A stretch of 64,000 nt of DNA from a bacterium M00.F.Ca.ET.205.01.1.1 (lineage in GTDB: Bacteria > Pseudomonadota > Alphaproteobacteria > Rhizobiales > Rhizobiaceae), in NCBI GenBank assembly GCA_004791255.1, contig SRUQ01000004.1, forward strand, positions 634,031-698,030, in the 5' to 3' direction. Shown here piece after piece: positions 1 through 9,499 of the stretch; positions within the stretch are counted from its first letter, which is position 1, and each line of letters begins with the position of its first letter. A program made the translations under genes and the position numbers. The notes under the pieces were generated by a model. The model made no database searches, was not told where the DNA came from, and saw nothing but the letters and a program-made list of their open reading frames with translations.

Positions 1-268
1 CGGGCAGCGCGTCCTTCATGACAGGGACCTGCGCCAGCGGATCGAAAGGCGAGATGGTCGAGGCAAAGATCGCCGTGAACAGCCAGAACAGGCAGATGCC
101 CACGCCGACGATGCCGACGCCGCTGTCGAACAACTGTCCGTAAAGCGCCAACTTCTTCTTGTAGGCGAAGCTCGCGCCCATGACGATGATGAGTGCGATC
201 CAGACCGGCCAGAAGCGCGACAGCACTTCCAGAATGACGGTAAAGGCACCGAGATATTGAACCTGCAT
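1..268 (-). CDS. ABC peptide transporter permease, DppC-like (N-terminal fragment, cut by window edge)
   Basis: This is the second inner-membrane permease of a peptide/nickel-type (family 5) ABC importer. Only the first 89 residues are inside the window and the C-terminus lies off the left edge. The start is the ATG at 268, with AGGAG about nine bases upstream and 12 bases after the stop of the DppB-like gene. The visible part has a hydrophobic stretch near residues 12-30 and a second one near 46-64, and a loop containing SPFDPLAQ, which resembles the periplasmic loop usual in DppC proteins. The operon order (binding protein, DppB, DppC) supports the call. The substrate cannot be read from this fragment. 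Confidence 0.8.
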   Translation of the reverse strand, partial: MQVQYLGAFTVILEVLSRFWPVWIALIIVMGASFAYKKKLALYGQLFDSGVGIVGVGICLFWLFTAIFASTISPFDPLAQVPVMKDALP

Positions 269-280
269 CCGCCCGATCTC

Positions 281-1315
281 CTACTGAACTCTGATACGCG
301 GATTGAGAAACGCGTAGCCGACATCGGAAATGAGCTGCGTGATCAACACGATGAACACGGAGACCAGCGAGCAACCGAGCAAAAGGTCGATGTCGTTGTT
401 GCCGGCGGCCTCGACCAGCGTGTAGCCGAACCCCTGGTAGCGGAACATCACCTCGACGATGACGACGCCGGTAAGCAGCCAGGGAAACTGCAGCATGATC
501 ACGGTAAACGGCGCGATCAGCGCATTGCGCAACGCGTGCTTGACCACCACACCTTTGAAAGACAGCCCCTTCAGCCGCGCGGTACGAATATATTGCTGCG
601 TCATCACCTCGACCATCGAGGCGCGCGTCATGCGGGCGATATAGCCGATGCCGTAGATAGCCAGCGTCATCACCGGCAGCGTGAAATTATAGAAGGTGAT
701 GCCCTGACTTGCCGACGCCGCCGAACCGTTCAGCCAGCCGAGCCAGGAGGCGAAAATGACGGTGAAGATGACGCCCGACACATATTCGGGCGTCGCCGTC
801 GAGGCGATGGAGGCCACGGACAGCACGCGGTCGGTTCGCGATCCCTCGCGCATACCTGCCAGGATGCCGATCAAGAGCGAGACCGGCACCATCACCGCCA
901 GCACACAGAACATCAGGATGCCGGTGGCGCCGAGGGCGGGGAATAATTTCGAGGCAACCGTGGTCTTGAATTTGGTCGAGCAGCCGAAATCACCTTCAAA
1001 AACGCCGGAGAAGGTCGGCACGATCGGGTCGTTACAGAAGCTGAAACGCTGCGCCGGCTTGCCGGTCGTCGGGTCGGTCACCGGCTGCTTGGGCAGGACG
1101 CCCAGCCACTGGCCGTAGCGGACGAAGAAATTCTGCCGGTAACCATGGCCGGCCAGCCATCCTTCGAGTTGCTCGGCGGACGTGTGCATTTCTGTCTGAC
1201 TGATCGCCAGCTTCTTCAGATTGGGTTCGAGGTTGATCAGGAAGAAGACGACCAGCGTCAGGCACAGCATCGTCAATGCCATGGTGCCGAGACGCCTTAG
1301 AACGAAAGAAAGCAT
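281..1315 (-). CDS. ABC peptide transporter permease, DppB-like
   Basis: This is a 344-residue inner-membrane permease of the DppB/OppB family. It starts with the typical MLSFVLRRL N-terminus and a first membrane helix at about residues 10-30. A long periplasmic segment follows, then the five C-terminal helices. The cytoplasmic EAA-type loop is visible as YIRTARLKGLSFKGVVVKHA, the site that contacts the ATPase. It lies between the binding-protein gene (223 bases upstream) and the DppC-like gene (12 bases downstream), so the three form one operon. The periplasmic insertion between helices 1 and 2 is long (about residues 30-120), as in some alphaproteobacterial OppB-type permeases. The family is clear; the substrate is not. 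Confidence 0.88.
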   Translation of the reverse strand: MLSFVLRRLGTMALTMLCLTLVVFFLINLEPNLKKLAISQTEMHTSAEQLEGWLAGHGYRQNFFVRYGQWLGVLPKQPVTDPTTGKPAQRFSFCNDPIVPTFSGVFEGDFGCSTKFKTTVASKLFPALGATGILMFCVLAVMVPVSLLIGILAGMREGSRTDRVLSVASIASTATPEYVSGVIFTVIFASWLGWLNGSAASASQGITFYNFTLPVMTLAIYGIGYIARMTRASMVEVMTQQYIRTARLKGLSFKGVVVKHALRNALIAPFTVIMLQFPWLLTGVVIVEVMFRYQGFGYTLVEAAGNNDIDLLLGCSLVSVFIVLITQLISDVGYAFLNPRIRVQ

Positions 1316-1498
1316 GGCGGCCCCCTGCCGATGGGGTTGGGGTTTGAGCCGGCTTCAAGCCTTGTCTGCCGTCGCCGGCGGCTGGCTGTCGAACAGGCCC
1401 TCGGATTCGATCAATCCTACTTTGTTGCGCGGCCTTGGCCGGCTAGTCCGCAATTTTCCGCGGGCTACCCGGTGATGGCAAGGTGACGCAGGAGAACG

Positions 1499-1527
1499 AG
1501 GGAAAGGGACAGACAGCCCCTTTCCCT
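1499..1527 (-). terminator. intercistronic stem-loop after the peptide-binding protein gene
   Basis: Two perfect 10-base arms, AGGGAAAGGG and CCCTTTCCCT, surround a 9-base loop just beyond the stop of the binding-protein gene. There is no T-run on the minus strand, so it is unlikely to be a full Rho-independent terminator. The position fits an attenuating or mRNA-stabilising hairpin that lets the binding protein be made in excess over the permeases. Confidence 0.55.
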
Positions 1528-1538
1528 GATCGCTCCGA

Positions 1539-3191
1539 TCAGGCCTGGTCCAGCCAGATCTTGCCGTAGTCGCGTTCGAAGGTCGGGTGCATCTTGTAGT
1601 TCTGCACCGCCTTGACCGAGTGGCTGTAGAGCTTGCGCCAGTAAGGCTGGATGATGATGCCGGAATCCTGCAGGATCTGCTCGATGTCCTTCATCATTTC
1701 CTTGCGCTTGGCGGCGTCGGCAACGGCGAGCGCCGCGTTGAGCTTGGCATCCCAGTCCGGGTTCGACCAGGCAGCCTCGTTCCAGGCCTCGCCCGTGCGA
1801 TAGGCGATGGCCAGAACTTGGACGCCGAGCGGCCGCATGTTCCAGTTCGTCATCGACAGCGGGTACTTGGTCCAGTCGTTCCAGAAGGTCGAACCCGGCA
1901 GCACGGTGCGCTTCACCTTTATTCCGGCGTCGCGCAGTTGGGCGGCGATCGCGTCGCCGGTGTTCTTGTGCCAGTCCTCGTCGACCGTGATCAGTTCGTG
2001 TTCGAAGTCGGCCTGGCCGGCTTCCGCCATCAGCGCCTTTGCCTTGGCCGGATCGCGGGCCACCTTGGGCAGCTCGAAATATTCCGGATGGATCGAGCAG
2101 ACATGGTGGTTTTCGGCGACCGAGCCGGCATTGCCGTAGCCGAGCTGGAGGACGACGTTGTTGTCGACCGCGAGCTGCAACGCGTTACGCACCTTCTGGT
2201 CGCCATAGGGCTTGTTGTTGACGTTGGTCCGGCACACGATCGTCGACGCGGTAACGACCTCCGACTTGACCAGGCTCATGCCGTCGAGGATCGACACATA
2301 GTCGGCCGAGGTCTCGAAGTTCGTGTGCACTTCGCCAGCCTCGAAAGCGCTGACCATGGCTGCCGGATCGGTGCCGTAGTCGATGAACTCGATGCCATCG
2401 AGGAACACTTCGCCGTCCCACCACTTGTTGTCTTCGCGGCGCTTGTAGACGACCTTCTGGCCGACGTCGTAGGAGACGAGTTCGAACGGACCAGTGCCGA
2501 TCGGGCAGGCTTTGAAATCGCCGCCCTTCTCGTCGAAGGACTTGTGCACGATGAGGCCGGGATAGTCGCACATGTTCGGAATGAGCGCGATATCGGCCTT
2601 GCCGAGCTTCAGCTTGACCGTCATGTCGTCAACCTTGGTCACGGCGCTTTCGTCAAGCTTATCGTCCTTGACCAGCGTACCCAGGCGGCCAGGCATCGAA
2701 TTGCCTTCGGCCTTCTTGTCGGCCCAGCGCTTGAGGTTGAAGATGACGTCGTCAGCGGTGAAGGCGTCGCCGTTCGACCAGGTCACGCCCTTGCGCACAT
2801 GCAGCGTGTACTCGGTGGCGTCGTCGTTCACGTCCCAGCTTTCGAGCAGATAAGGCCGGAATGTATATTCGGTGGTGTACTTGACCAGGGGCTCGAGCGC
2901 CTGGCGCTCGGCATTGGCGATCTCCGACCAGTCGGCCTTGCGCGGATCCTTGGGATCCTTGATCCATTGAGCGACCTTCAGCACGCCGCCTTTTTTGCCC
3001 TTGACGTCCTCTGCCCTGGCAGGCGTCGGGTCGGCGAGGCCAAGCAGGCCGTAGGCCATGGCCGTCGACGCGCCAAAGACGCTGGCGAGCGCCAGGAATT
3101 CGCGGCGATCTACTTTGCCTGCCTTGGCTTCTTCGGCCATGGCCAGGATGTGATCCGGAACGCGATCGCCATTGCTCTTGTAAATTGTCAT
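1539..3191 (-). CDS. ABC transporter substrate-binding protein, family 5 (peptide/DppA type), Tat-exported
   Basis: This is a 550-residue periplasmic solute-binding protein of the DppA/OppA family. The start at 3191 is preceded by GGGAG eight bases upstream; an in-frame ATG at 3206 lies just before it but has no better ribosome site. Residues 28-33 read DRREFL, a twin-arginine motif, followed by a hydrophobic stretch ending in an ARA-type cleavage site, so Tat export is likely. The mature part has the family hallmarks, such as [15 protein letters not shown] and a [11 protein letters not shown] segment. It is the first gene of the operon with the two permeases. Di/oligopeptides or another ligand of this family are possible. 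Confidence 0.9.
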   Translation of the reverse strand: MTIYKSNGDRVPDHILAMAEEAKAGKVDRREFLALASVFGASTAMAYGLLGLADPTPARAEDVKGKKGGVLKVAQWIKDPKDPRKADWSEIANAERQALEPLVKYTTEYTFRPYLLESWDVNDDATEYTLHVRKGVTWSNGDAFTADDVIFNLKRWADKKAEGNSMPGRLGTLVKDDKLDESAVTKVDDMTVKLKLGKADIALIPNMCDYPGLIVHKSFDEKGGDFKACPIGTGPFELVSYDVGQKVVYKRREDNKWWDGEVFLDGIEFIDYGTDPAAMVSAFEAGEVHTNFETSADYVSILDGMSLVKSEVVTASTIVCRTNVNNKPYGDQKVRNALQLAVDNNVVLQLGYGNAGSVAENHHVCSIHPEYFELPKVARDPAKAKALMAEAGQADFEHELITVDEDWHKNTGDAIAAQLRDAGIKVKRTVLPGSTFWNDWTKYPLSMTNWNMRPLGVQVLAIAYRTGEAWNEAAWSNPDWDAKLNAALAVADAAKRKEMMKDIEQILQDSGIIIQPYWRKLYSHSVKAVQNYKMHPTFERDYGKIWLDQA

Positions 3192-3330
3192 CACTTTAAC
3201 TCCCATTGTTGGCTTTCCGCCTTTAACATTCCGCATCCGAGCCATGATGTCAAAGACGGCATGGATGAAGAACATGTTAGCGAATGTGCAACTTTGAAAA
3301 GGGAGCGGGTCGCGCGATAACGACAGTCTT

Positions 3331-3365
3331 GGCGCAAAATTGTTAGTGCGCCCAAATTCCGTCAA
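3331..3365 (-). promoter_or_regulatory. candidate promoter with overlapping inverted repeat upstream of the peptide ABC operon
   Basis: On the minus strand TTGACG (3360-3365) is followed after 17 bases by CAATTT (3337-3342), a fair -35 and a weak -10. The inverted repeat GGCGCA-N10-TGCGCC (3331-3352) covers the -10 and part of the spacer, where a repressor could act. The 255-base gap between tamB and this operon has no other gene. The promoter is inferred only from the sequence. Confidence 0.35.
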
Positions 3366-3446
3366 AATCTGGCTGGGCAATTAAATTGAGACATTTGCGC
3401 CGGTTGCGACAGCACCAGTCCCGGCCCATGGTGAGGGCCAGATCCC

Positions 3447-6400
3447 TCAATATTCCTTCTCGTAGAAGATGCCGCCCTTGGCCTCGCCGGCATCGGTCGC
3501 CTCGCCACGCAGTTTGACGCCGCGTCCGACATTGAGATCGATGGTCGCCTTGCCCGAGCCCGGTTTGTCGCCCTTCTGGATCGTCACATAGGTGCGGTCG
3601 TTGAGGTACTTTCCGGCCGAGACCGCGGTGCCGCCCTGGTCGTCGGTGGTGACGTCGAGGTCGTCGACGCCGATGGCGCTGCGCAGGTTCTCAAGCAGCG
3701 ACGTCGATCCGCCGACGCCGGCCAGCTGCGCGGCCGCCTCGGCCAGCTGCGCTATCTGCAGCGGCGACAGGTTCGACATCGAGCGGCCGAAGATCAGTTG
3801 CGCCAGCACCTCGTCCTCGGGCAGCGCCGGCACGGAAGAGAACGTGAATTTTGGATTGGTCGCCTCGCCCGACACGACGATGGTGACGGTGGCGCTTGCC
3901 GTCGTCGTTGTTGCGGTCAGGTTGAGGTAGGGTACCAGCGATCCCGAGAACCCGACCGTGCCCTCGGTGAAGGTCAGCCGCTTGCCCAGGATCGACAGCC
4001 GGCCGCGCTGCAGGGTGAAGGTGCCGACCGCTTGCGGCGACGAAGCCGGTCCGGTCAGCCTGAGCGAGCCGCCGAGTTCGGCATCGACGCCCCTGCCCTG
4101 GATGAAGATCTGATTCGGCGCATTGACGATGACATCGAGGGCAAGGCCGCTGCCGCCGCTCTTGCCGCTCGTCGTCGCCGGTCGTAGCGCCTTGTCCTGT
4201 GCCCGCACCGCGCCCGGCGCATTCTTGTGCTTGACATCGAGGGCCGAGAGCGAGCCCGGCAGTTTGTCCGGAACCGTGACGACTGTTTTGGCAAGGTTGA
4301 TCGTGCCGGCAATCGCCGGCGCCGATGCCAGCGGCCCCTTGATCGTAAGGTCGCCGCCAAGATTGGCGGTCACCACGCGCCCGTCCGTATAACGGCCGTC
4401 GGTGAGCTTGATCGCCAGATCGGCCGGGAAGCCTTGCGCCGGATTGATGCCGACCGTGCCGCTGGCCGACAGGCTGCCGCGCGTCGACAGTGTGCCGGTC
4501 AGCCGGTTGATCCTGGCGACGCCGCCACCGATCGAAACGTCCGCGGCGACGTCGTTGACGGCGAGGCCCGAACGCGCATCGACAAGGCGCGCGCCTGATG
4601 TACTGACGCTGCCGCCGACAACAGGCGAAGTCGCGGGGCCGCGCACCTGCACGTTGACACTAGCGGTTCCGGTCAGCGACAGGCCTTGCGCGGCGAGCTT
4701 GTCGGCCAGCAGCCCGAACGGCACATTGCCGTTGAAATCGAGCACCAGCGCCGGCGTACCCGCCGTCGTTACCGTGCCGCCACCTTTGAGGCCGAGGCCG
4801 GCCCCACCGCTGACATTGGCGTTGAAGCTCAACTTGTTTCCGGCAAAGCTGCCCGACGAGGACACGTTCACCACGCCGAGACCGGCGCCGCGGGTCTGCG
4901 ACGTCTGCACGCCGGCGGCATCGATGTTGAAGGCGACGGCGGGACTGGCCGGCGCGCCGGTCACCTTAACCGTGCCCGAAATCGCGCCGGCAGCATCGAG
5001 GCCAGGCGAAAAACTGTTGGCAAGCGACATCGGCACCCGGGCCAGCACCGCATTGATGTCGAGCGCCTGCCCGACCTTGCCTGTCACCGTCGCCGTACCG
5101 CCGCCGAGGTTCAGCACCAGCCTGTCCAGCGTCGTCGTCCCGTTGGCGATGCTGACGGTCGAGGCCTGCGCGATCGCCGCCTTGATACCCTGGACGGTCG
5201 CCTCGCCGGATGCGAGCTCGATGGTGGTGGTGCCGTTGGCCACTTTCACCCGGCCCGCGGCCTTGGCCGGAACGCCCTTGACGGTGGCGCCGCCGGAAAA
5301 GCCGGTCCAGTCGCCAGCGCGCTTCAGATCGACATCGATGCCGCTGATGACAGTGCCGCCCGAGGTGACGGTGTCGGCGCGGACTTTTCCGGAGATCACC
5401 GGCGCCGCGAGATAGTTGGCGACCAGCGCATCGACCGAGACGGCTTTCGCCCGGAGGTCGCCGCGCACGATCGAGCCTGTCGCCGCCTTGATGGCGACCT
5501 GCGGTGCCGCACCGCTCTTCGAGAACGCGATGGTGCCGCGCACGTCGCCCTCGGCCTTTTCCAGCGCCAGGGCCGCCAGCGGGCCGATGTCGGGCAGGTC
5601 GAGCGAGATGGTGCCGACCGGGACGAACTTTTCGTCCAGCGCCAGATCGCCGGAAATCTTGTTCTGGCCCAGCGACAAAAGCAGGCCGTTGATGGCGCTC
5701 TTGCCATCCGCCGTCGCCAGCACGGCGCTGCCTTGCAATACCTGGCCGGCGACATTGCCGGTGAGCTGCACATTCGCCGCCGGGTTTGCCGCATCGGCCT
5801 TGCCGGTGGCCGTGAGTTTCAGCCCGTTGATCTCACGCGAAGCCACAAGCAGCCGATCGCTGTTGACCGTCAGCGACAGGTCCGGCGCCATCGCAGGCCC
5901 TTGAGCGTTCAGCGCGAAGGCGATGGCGCCCTTGGCGTCCTTCGACAACAGCGAAATGTCTGCCAGCGCGCCGGTGATATCGGCGGCCACCTTATTGTCG
6001 GCGAGGCTAGCCTGACCCTGGGCGCTCAGCGGGCCGGAAACCAGCGTCAAGCCATCGACGGCGATACCGCCTTTGGGGTCGCGCTTCAGCGTGGCGCTGA
6101 TCTCAGCGCGTTCGCCATGCACGCCACGCACCGCACCCGGCAAGGCGGATGAAGGGGCGCCCGCATTCAGCTTCAGCTCGATGGTGCCATCTTTGAGCGA
6201 AACCGTGCCGGCGACCTGGCTGTTCAGCGCATCGGTTTTGAGCGAGCCACTGTCGATGGCGACGGCATCAGCGCTCAGCCGGGCATTGAGCGCAGCCGTT
6301 ACTTTCCCGGCGATCAGAGGCGCGATGGCGGCATTGTCGAGCCCGACCTTGTCCACCGACACAGTGCCGGAAACCGGTCCGGCGCGTTTTTTCAGGTCGA

Positions 6401-9400
6401 AGGCATCCGAATGCAATGCGATGGCAACACCGTCCACCTTCGCCGGGCTGGTGGAGATCGAAGGCAGGATCGCGGAGACATCTAGACGCGCCTTCGTGCT
6501 CTCGCCGGCCACCTTTGCCGAAAGGGACTGGACGTCGATGGTGATCGGGCTTTCGGCGCTGCCGACCGTCAGCGGCAGGCTCGGTCCGGACGAGGTAAGA
6601 TCCAGCGCGAAATCGCTGGCGCCGTTCGGATTGATGGTGCCGGCGGCCTGACCGGAAATCTTGTCGCCGGAGAGCGTCGCATGGTCGAGCACGACGCCGC
6701 CTGATATGGTGTAGCTGCCCGCCGCGTCGACGGCGAGTGCCCCAAGCCCGGCCTGCCGGGTCTGGCTGGTTTCGACGTCGGCCAGTTGGGCGTCGAACCG
6801 GACGTCGGGAGCGGATGGCGCGCCGGTCACTTCAGCCGTGCCGGAGAGCGTGCCCGCGGCATCGAGGCCAGGTGAAAAATCATTGGCGAGTGCCGCTGGC
6901 AGCCCTGAAACCTTTGCCGTGAGATCGAGCGTCTGGCCGGCAGTGCCCGACAGGGTCACCGCTCCGCCGCCGACGTCGAGCGCCAGGCTGTCGATGCTGG
7001 TCGTGCCATTGGCGATCGAGAGCGTGGACGGTGCCGCGATCGCCGCCTTGATGCCGCGAACAGTCGCCTCGCCCGAAGCGATCTCGACGCTCGTCGTGCC
7101 GCCAGCGATCCTCACCCGGCCGGCAGCGGTCGCCGGAATGCCCGCGATCGTGGCGCCGCCGGAGAAATTGGTCCAGTCGCCATCGCGCTTCAGGTCGACG
7201 CCGATGCCGCTGATCTCGGTGCTTCCCGAAGTGACCGCGTCGGCCTTGATGGTGCCGGAGATTGCCGGCGCCTTGAGATAGTTGGCGATCAGCGCATTGA
7301 CGGCGATCGCGTTGGCGGTCACCTCGCCCCGGGCGACCGACGTGCTCTTGGCATCGATGGCAACGGACGGCGTCTCGCCGTCCTTGCCGAAGGCGATGGT
7401 GCCGTTGATGTCGCCCGTCACCGCCTGGCCGGCGAGCGCGGCCAACTGGTCGATTGCGGATGCGGCGAGCGTCAGCGTCCCCGAAGGCAGGAACTTGTCG
7501 TCGAGCGCGAGATCGCCCGAAACCTTGTTGTCGCCGAGCGAGATCAGGAAGCCATTGATCGAACGCTTGCCTTCGCTCGTCACCAGCGCCGCCTTGACGT
7601 CGAGCGGCTGGTCGTTGACGGAGCCGGTCAGCGAGACGGTGGCGGAAGGGCTTGAAATGTCAGCCTTGCCGCTCGCCGTCAGCTTGATGGCCTTCACCGT
7701 CCTGCCCGAGGCCGTAAGACTGTCGCTGTCGGCGGTAATAGTGAAATCTGGCGCCGTGCGCGGACCGCTCGCCGAGAGCGCGAAGTCGACGCCGCCGGCG
7801 ACCGGCACGCCGACCATCGGCGACAGCACCGAGACATCGCCGAGCGTGCCTTTGATGTCGGCCTGGATACCGCTGCCTTGCGCGCTCGCAGTGCCGCTGG
7901 CGCTGAGCGAACCGGAGGTGAACGAGATCGAATTGGCGGCGAAGGAGCCTTGCGGGTCACGGGTCGCGGCGGCCGAGAATTTCACCCGCTCGCCGAGCAC
8001 CGCGCTGATCTGCGGCGGCAAGGCCGTCGAGACCGCATCGGCGTTCATCTTGAGCTTCATCGACAGGTCGGCCAGCGCCACTGTCATCGTCAGCGAGGCG
8101 TTGAGCGCATCGGAGCGCAGCGTGCCCTGATCGATCGATATGGCGTCCTTGCTGAGCGAACCCGTCAGGTCGACATCGACCTTGCCGGTGATCAGCGGCG
8201 TCAGCGTCGCCACGTCGGTCTTCAGGCCACCCGCCGCCAGCTTGACCGCCACGGGCCCGGCGCGGTTCTGGATGTCGAAGCCGTCCGAGTGGATCTGTGC
8301 TGAAAGATCGTTGAGCTGGGTGCCGCCCGCCACCACCGAAGCCAGCGAGGCGCCGATGTTGATGATGGGCGTCTTGCCGTCGCCGAGGGCGCGCGCGGAG
8401 GCATTCCTGATCGCAAGCGTGATCGGTTGGGCGGCACTTCCCACGGTGATCTGCACAGGTGCGCCCTTGGCAGCGATCTCAACCGACAGATCGCTGGCGC
8501 CGGCAGGATCGGCGATACCGGTCGCGGTGCCATGCACGGCATCGCTCTCGATGCTGGCCCGGTCGATGCTGACACCACCGGCCGATGTTGCGGTACCCGC
8601 GACATCGAAGCTGGTCTTGCCGGCAAACAGTGCCTTCAGATTGTCAGGCAGGAAGCGGGCGAAGTCGCCGTCGCCCTTGGCCTCGACATGGCTGCCCTTG
8701 TCCGTCGACTGATGGCGGCCCGTCAGTTGAGTGACGATCTTGCCGTCGACCGTGAATGTGGCGATGCCGTTCCAGTTGGCAAGCGGTCCCGTGCCCGAGA
8801 CGGTTATGTCGACCGGCGGCGCGTCGGGCAGCTTGAGCAGATTGGCGATGATGCCGCCTGCCGGCTCCGAAGCCTTGAGGTCCAGGTCGAGCCTGTTGTC
8901 GGCCGGCGCAAAATGGATTTTGGCGTCGACATTGCCTTGCTTGCCATCATGCCGGGTGACGTTGAGCACCGTTTCCACCGCCAAGGGCGCGGCATCGGCC
9001 TTCACCGACCCCTTGGCTGCGAGGTCCGCGATGCCGCTGCCGGCCAGCTGCTGACCGAGCGCGATCTCGGGCAGGTCGATCTGCTTGATGTCGATGGAGA
9101 CAGGCAGCGTCGTTGCGCCGCCTTGCGAAGGCTGCGTGCTGGCCACCGGCAGCCGCGCCAGTTCGATGCGCCCGGCGGCGATGCGGTCGGCGTTGAAATT
9201 TTTCGAGAGCAGCGCCAGCGGCGACCAGTCGACCGCCACGTGGCGCGCCACCAACCAGGCCCCGTTGCGATCCTCCAGAACCACGTGGTCGACGCTGAGC
9301 GCGCCCGACCAGATGCCGTCAATGCCGCTGACGGTCACCTTGCGCTCGTCGCTCGAGGCCAGGCGCGAAATGATGCCGGCGAGATTGTCGCGCCCGCGCT

Positions 9401-9497
9401 CGGTCTTGGTCAGCACCACCAGCGCGCCGATGGCGCCCGCCACCGCGATCAGCAGCGTGTAGAAAACAATGCGAAGGATGCGCCGAACCGTCTTCAT
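3447..9497 (-). CDS. tamB: TamB, inner-membrane component of the translocation and assembly module
   Basis: TamB is a long periplasm-spanning protein anchored in the inner membrane. It works with TamA in outer-membrane protein assembly or envelope lipid transport. The 2016 residues start with a basic stretch and one membrane helix (about residues 8-30). A very long region of beta-rich repeats follows, and then the conserved C-terminal DUF490/TamB domain with LPEDEVLAQLIFGRS. The gene starts two bases after the tamA stop, so they are translationally coupled. It is much longer than the E. coli protein (about 1260 residues). The extra length comes largely from an internal duplication of about 625 residues, described separately. 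Confidence 0.93.
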   Translation of the reverse strand: MKTVRRILRIVFYTLLIAVAGAIGALVVLTKTERGRDNLAGIISRLASSDERKVTVSGIDGIWSGALSVDHVVLEDRNGAWLVARHVAVDWSPLALLSKNFNADRIAAGRIELARLPVASTQPSQGGATTLPVSIDIKQIDLPEIALGQQLAGSGIADLAAKGSVKADAAPLAVETVLNVTRHDGKQGNVDAKIHFAPADNRLDLDLKASEPAGGIIANLLKLPDAPPVDITVSGTGPLANWNGIATFTVDGKIVTQLTGRHQSTDKGSHVEAKGDGDFARFLPDNLKALFAGKTSFDVAGTATSAGGVSIDRASIESDAVHGTATGIADPAGASDLSVEIAAKGAPVQITVGSAAQPITLAIRNASARALGDGKTPIINIGASLASVVAGGTQLNDLSAQIHSDGFDIQNRAGPVAVKLAAGGLKTDVATLTPLITGKVDVDLTGSLSKDAISIDQGTLRSDALNASLTMTVALADLSMKLKMNADAVSTALPPQISAVLGERVKFSAAATRDPQGSFAANSISFTSGSLSASGTASAQGSGIQADIKGTLGDVSVLSPMVGVPVAGGVDFALSASGPRTAPDFTITADSDSLTASGRTVKAIKLTASGKADISSPSATVSLTGSVNDQPLDVKAALVTSEGKRSINGFLISLGDNKVSGDLALDDKFLPSGTLTLAASAIDQLAALAGQAVTGDINGTIAFGKDGETPSVAIDAKSTSVARGEVTANAIAVNALIANYLKAPAISGTIKADAVTSGSTEISGIGVDLKRDGDWTNFSGGATIAGIPATAAGRVRIAGGTTSVEIASGEATVRGIKAAIAAPSTLSIANGTTSIDSLALDVGGGAVTLSGTAGQTLDLTAKVSGLPAALANDFSPGLDAAGTLSGTAEVTGAPSAPDVRFDAQLADVETSQTRQAGLGALAVDAAGSYTISGGVVLDHATLSGDKISGQAAGTINPNGASDFALDLTSSGPSLPLTVGSAESPITIDVQSLSAKVAGESTKARLDVSAILPSISTSPAKVDGVAIALHSDAFDLKKRAGPVSGTVSVDKVGLDNAAIAPLIAGKVTAALNARLSADAVAIDSGSLKTDALNSQVAGTVSLKDGTIELKLNAGAPSSALPGAVRGVHGERAEISATLKRDPKGGIAVDGLTLVSGPLSAQGQASLADNKVAADITGALADISLLSKDAKGAIAFALNAQGPAMAPDLSLTVNSDRLLVASREINGLKLTATGKADAANPAANVQLTGNVAGQVLQGSAVLATADGKSAINGLLLSLGQNKISGDLALDEKFVPVGTISLDLPDIGPLAALALEKAEGDVRGTIAFSKSGAAPQVAIKAATGSIVRGDLRAKAVSVDALVANYLAAPVISGKVRADTVTSGGTVISGIDVDLKRAGDWTGFSGGATVKGVPAKAAGRVKVANGTTTIELASGEATVQGIKAAIAQASTVSIANGTTTLDRLVLNLGGGTATVTGKVGQALDINAVLARVPMSLANSFSPGLDAAGAISGTVKVTGAPASPAVAFNIDAAGVQTSQTRGAGLGVVNVSSSGSFAGNKLSFNANVSGGAGLGLKGGGTVTTAGTPALVLDFNGNVPFGLLADKLAAQGLSLTGTASVNVQVRGPATSPVVGGSVSTSGARLVDARSGLAVNDVAADVSIGGGVARINRLTGTLSTRGSLSASGTVGINPAQGFPADLAIKLTDGRYTDGRVVTANLGGDLTIKGPLASAPAIAGTINLAKTVVTVPDKLPGSLSALDVKHKNAPGAVRAQDKALRPATTSGKSGGSGLALDVIVNAPNQIFIQGRGVDAELGGSLRLTGPASSPQAVGTFTLQRGRLSILGKRLTFTEGTVGFSGSLVPYLNLTATTTTASATVTIVVSGEATNPKFTFSSVPALPEDEVLAQLIFGRSMSNLSPLQIAQLAEAAAQLAGVGGSTSLLENLRSAIGVDDLDVTTDDQGGTAVSAGKYLNDRTYVTIQKGDKPGSGKATIDLNVGRGVKLRGEATDAGEAKGGIFYEKEY
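4815..8560 (-). repeat. tandem internal duplication in tamB (two units of about 1.87 kb)
   Basis: Two consecutive protein blocks of about 625 residues align along their length: roughly residues 315-940 and 940-1560. Marker pairs include SPGLDAAGTLSG and SPGLDAAGAISG (about residues 872 and 1496), and GASDLSVEIAAKG and GASDFALDLTSSG (about residues 332 and 957). The offset between paired markers is constant at about 624-625 residues. Boundaries are approximate because they were read by eye. Confidence 0.8.
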
Positions 9498-9499
9498 CT

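Noticed and set aside
1587-3320. Long plus-strand open frame opposite the peptide-binding protein gene
   Set aside because: Antisense shadow with no domain; the minus-strand gene has a Tat signal and clear family motifs.
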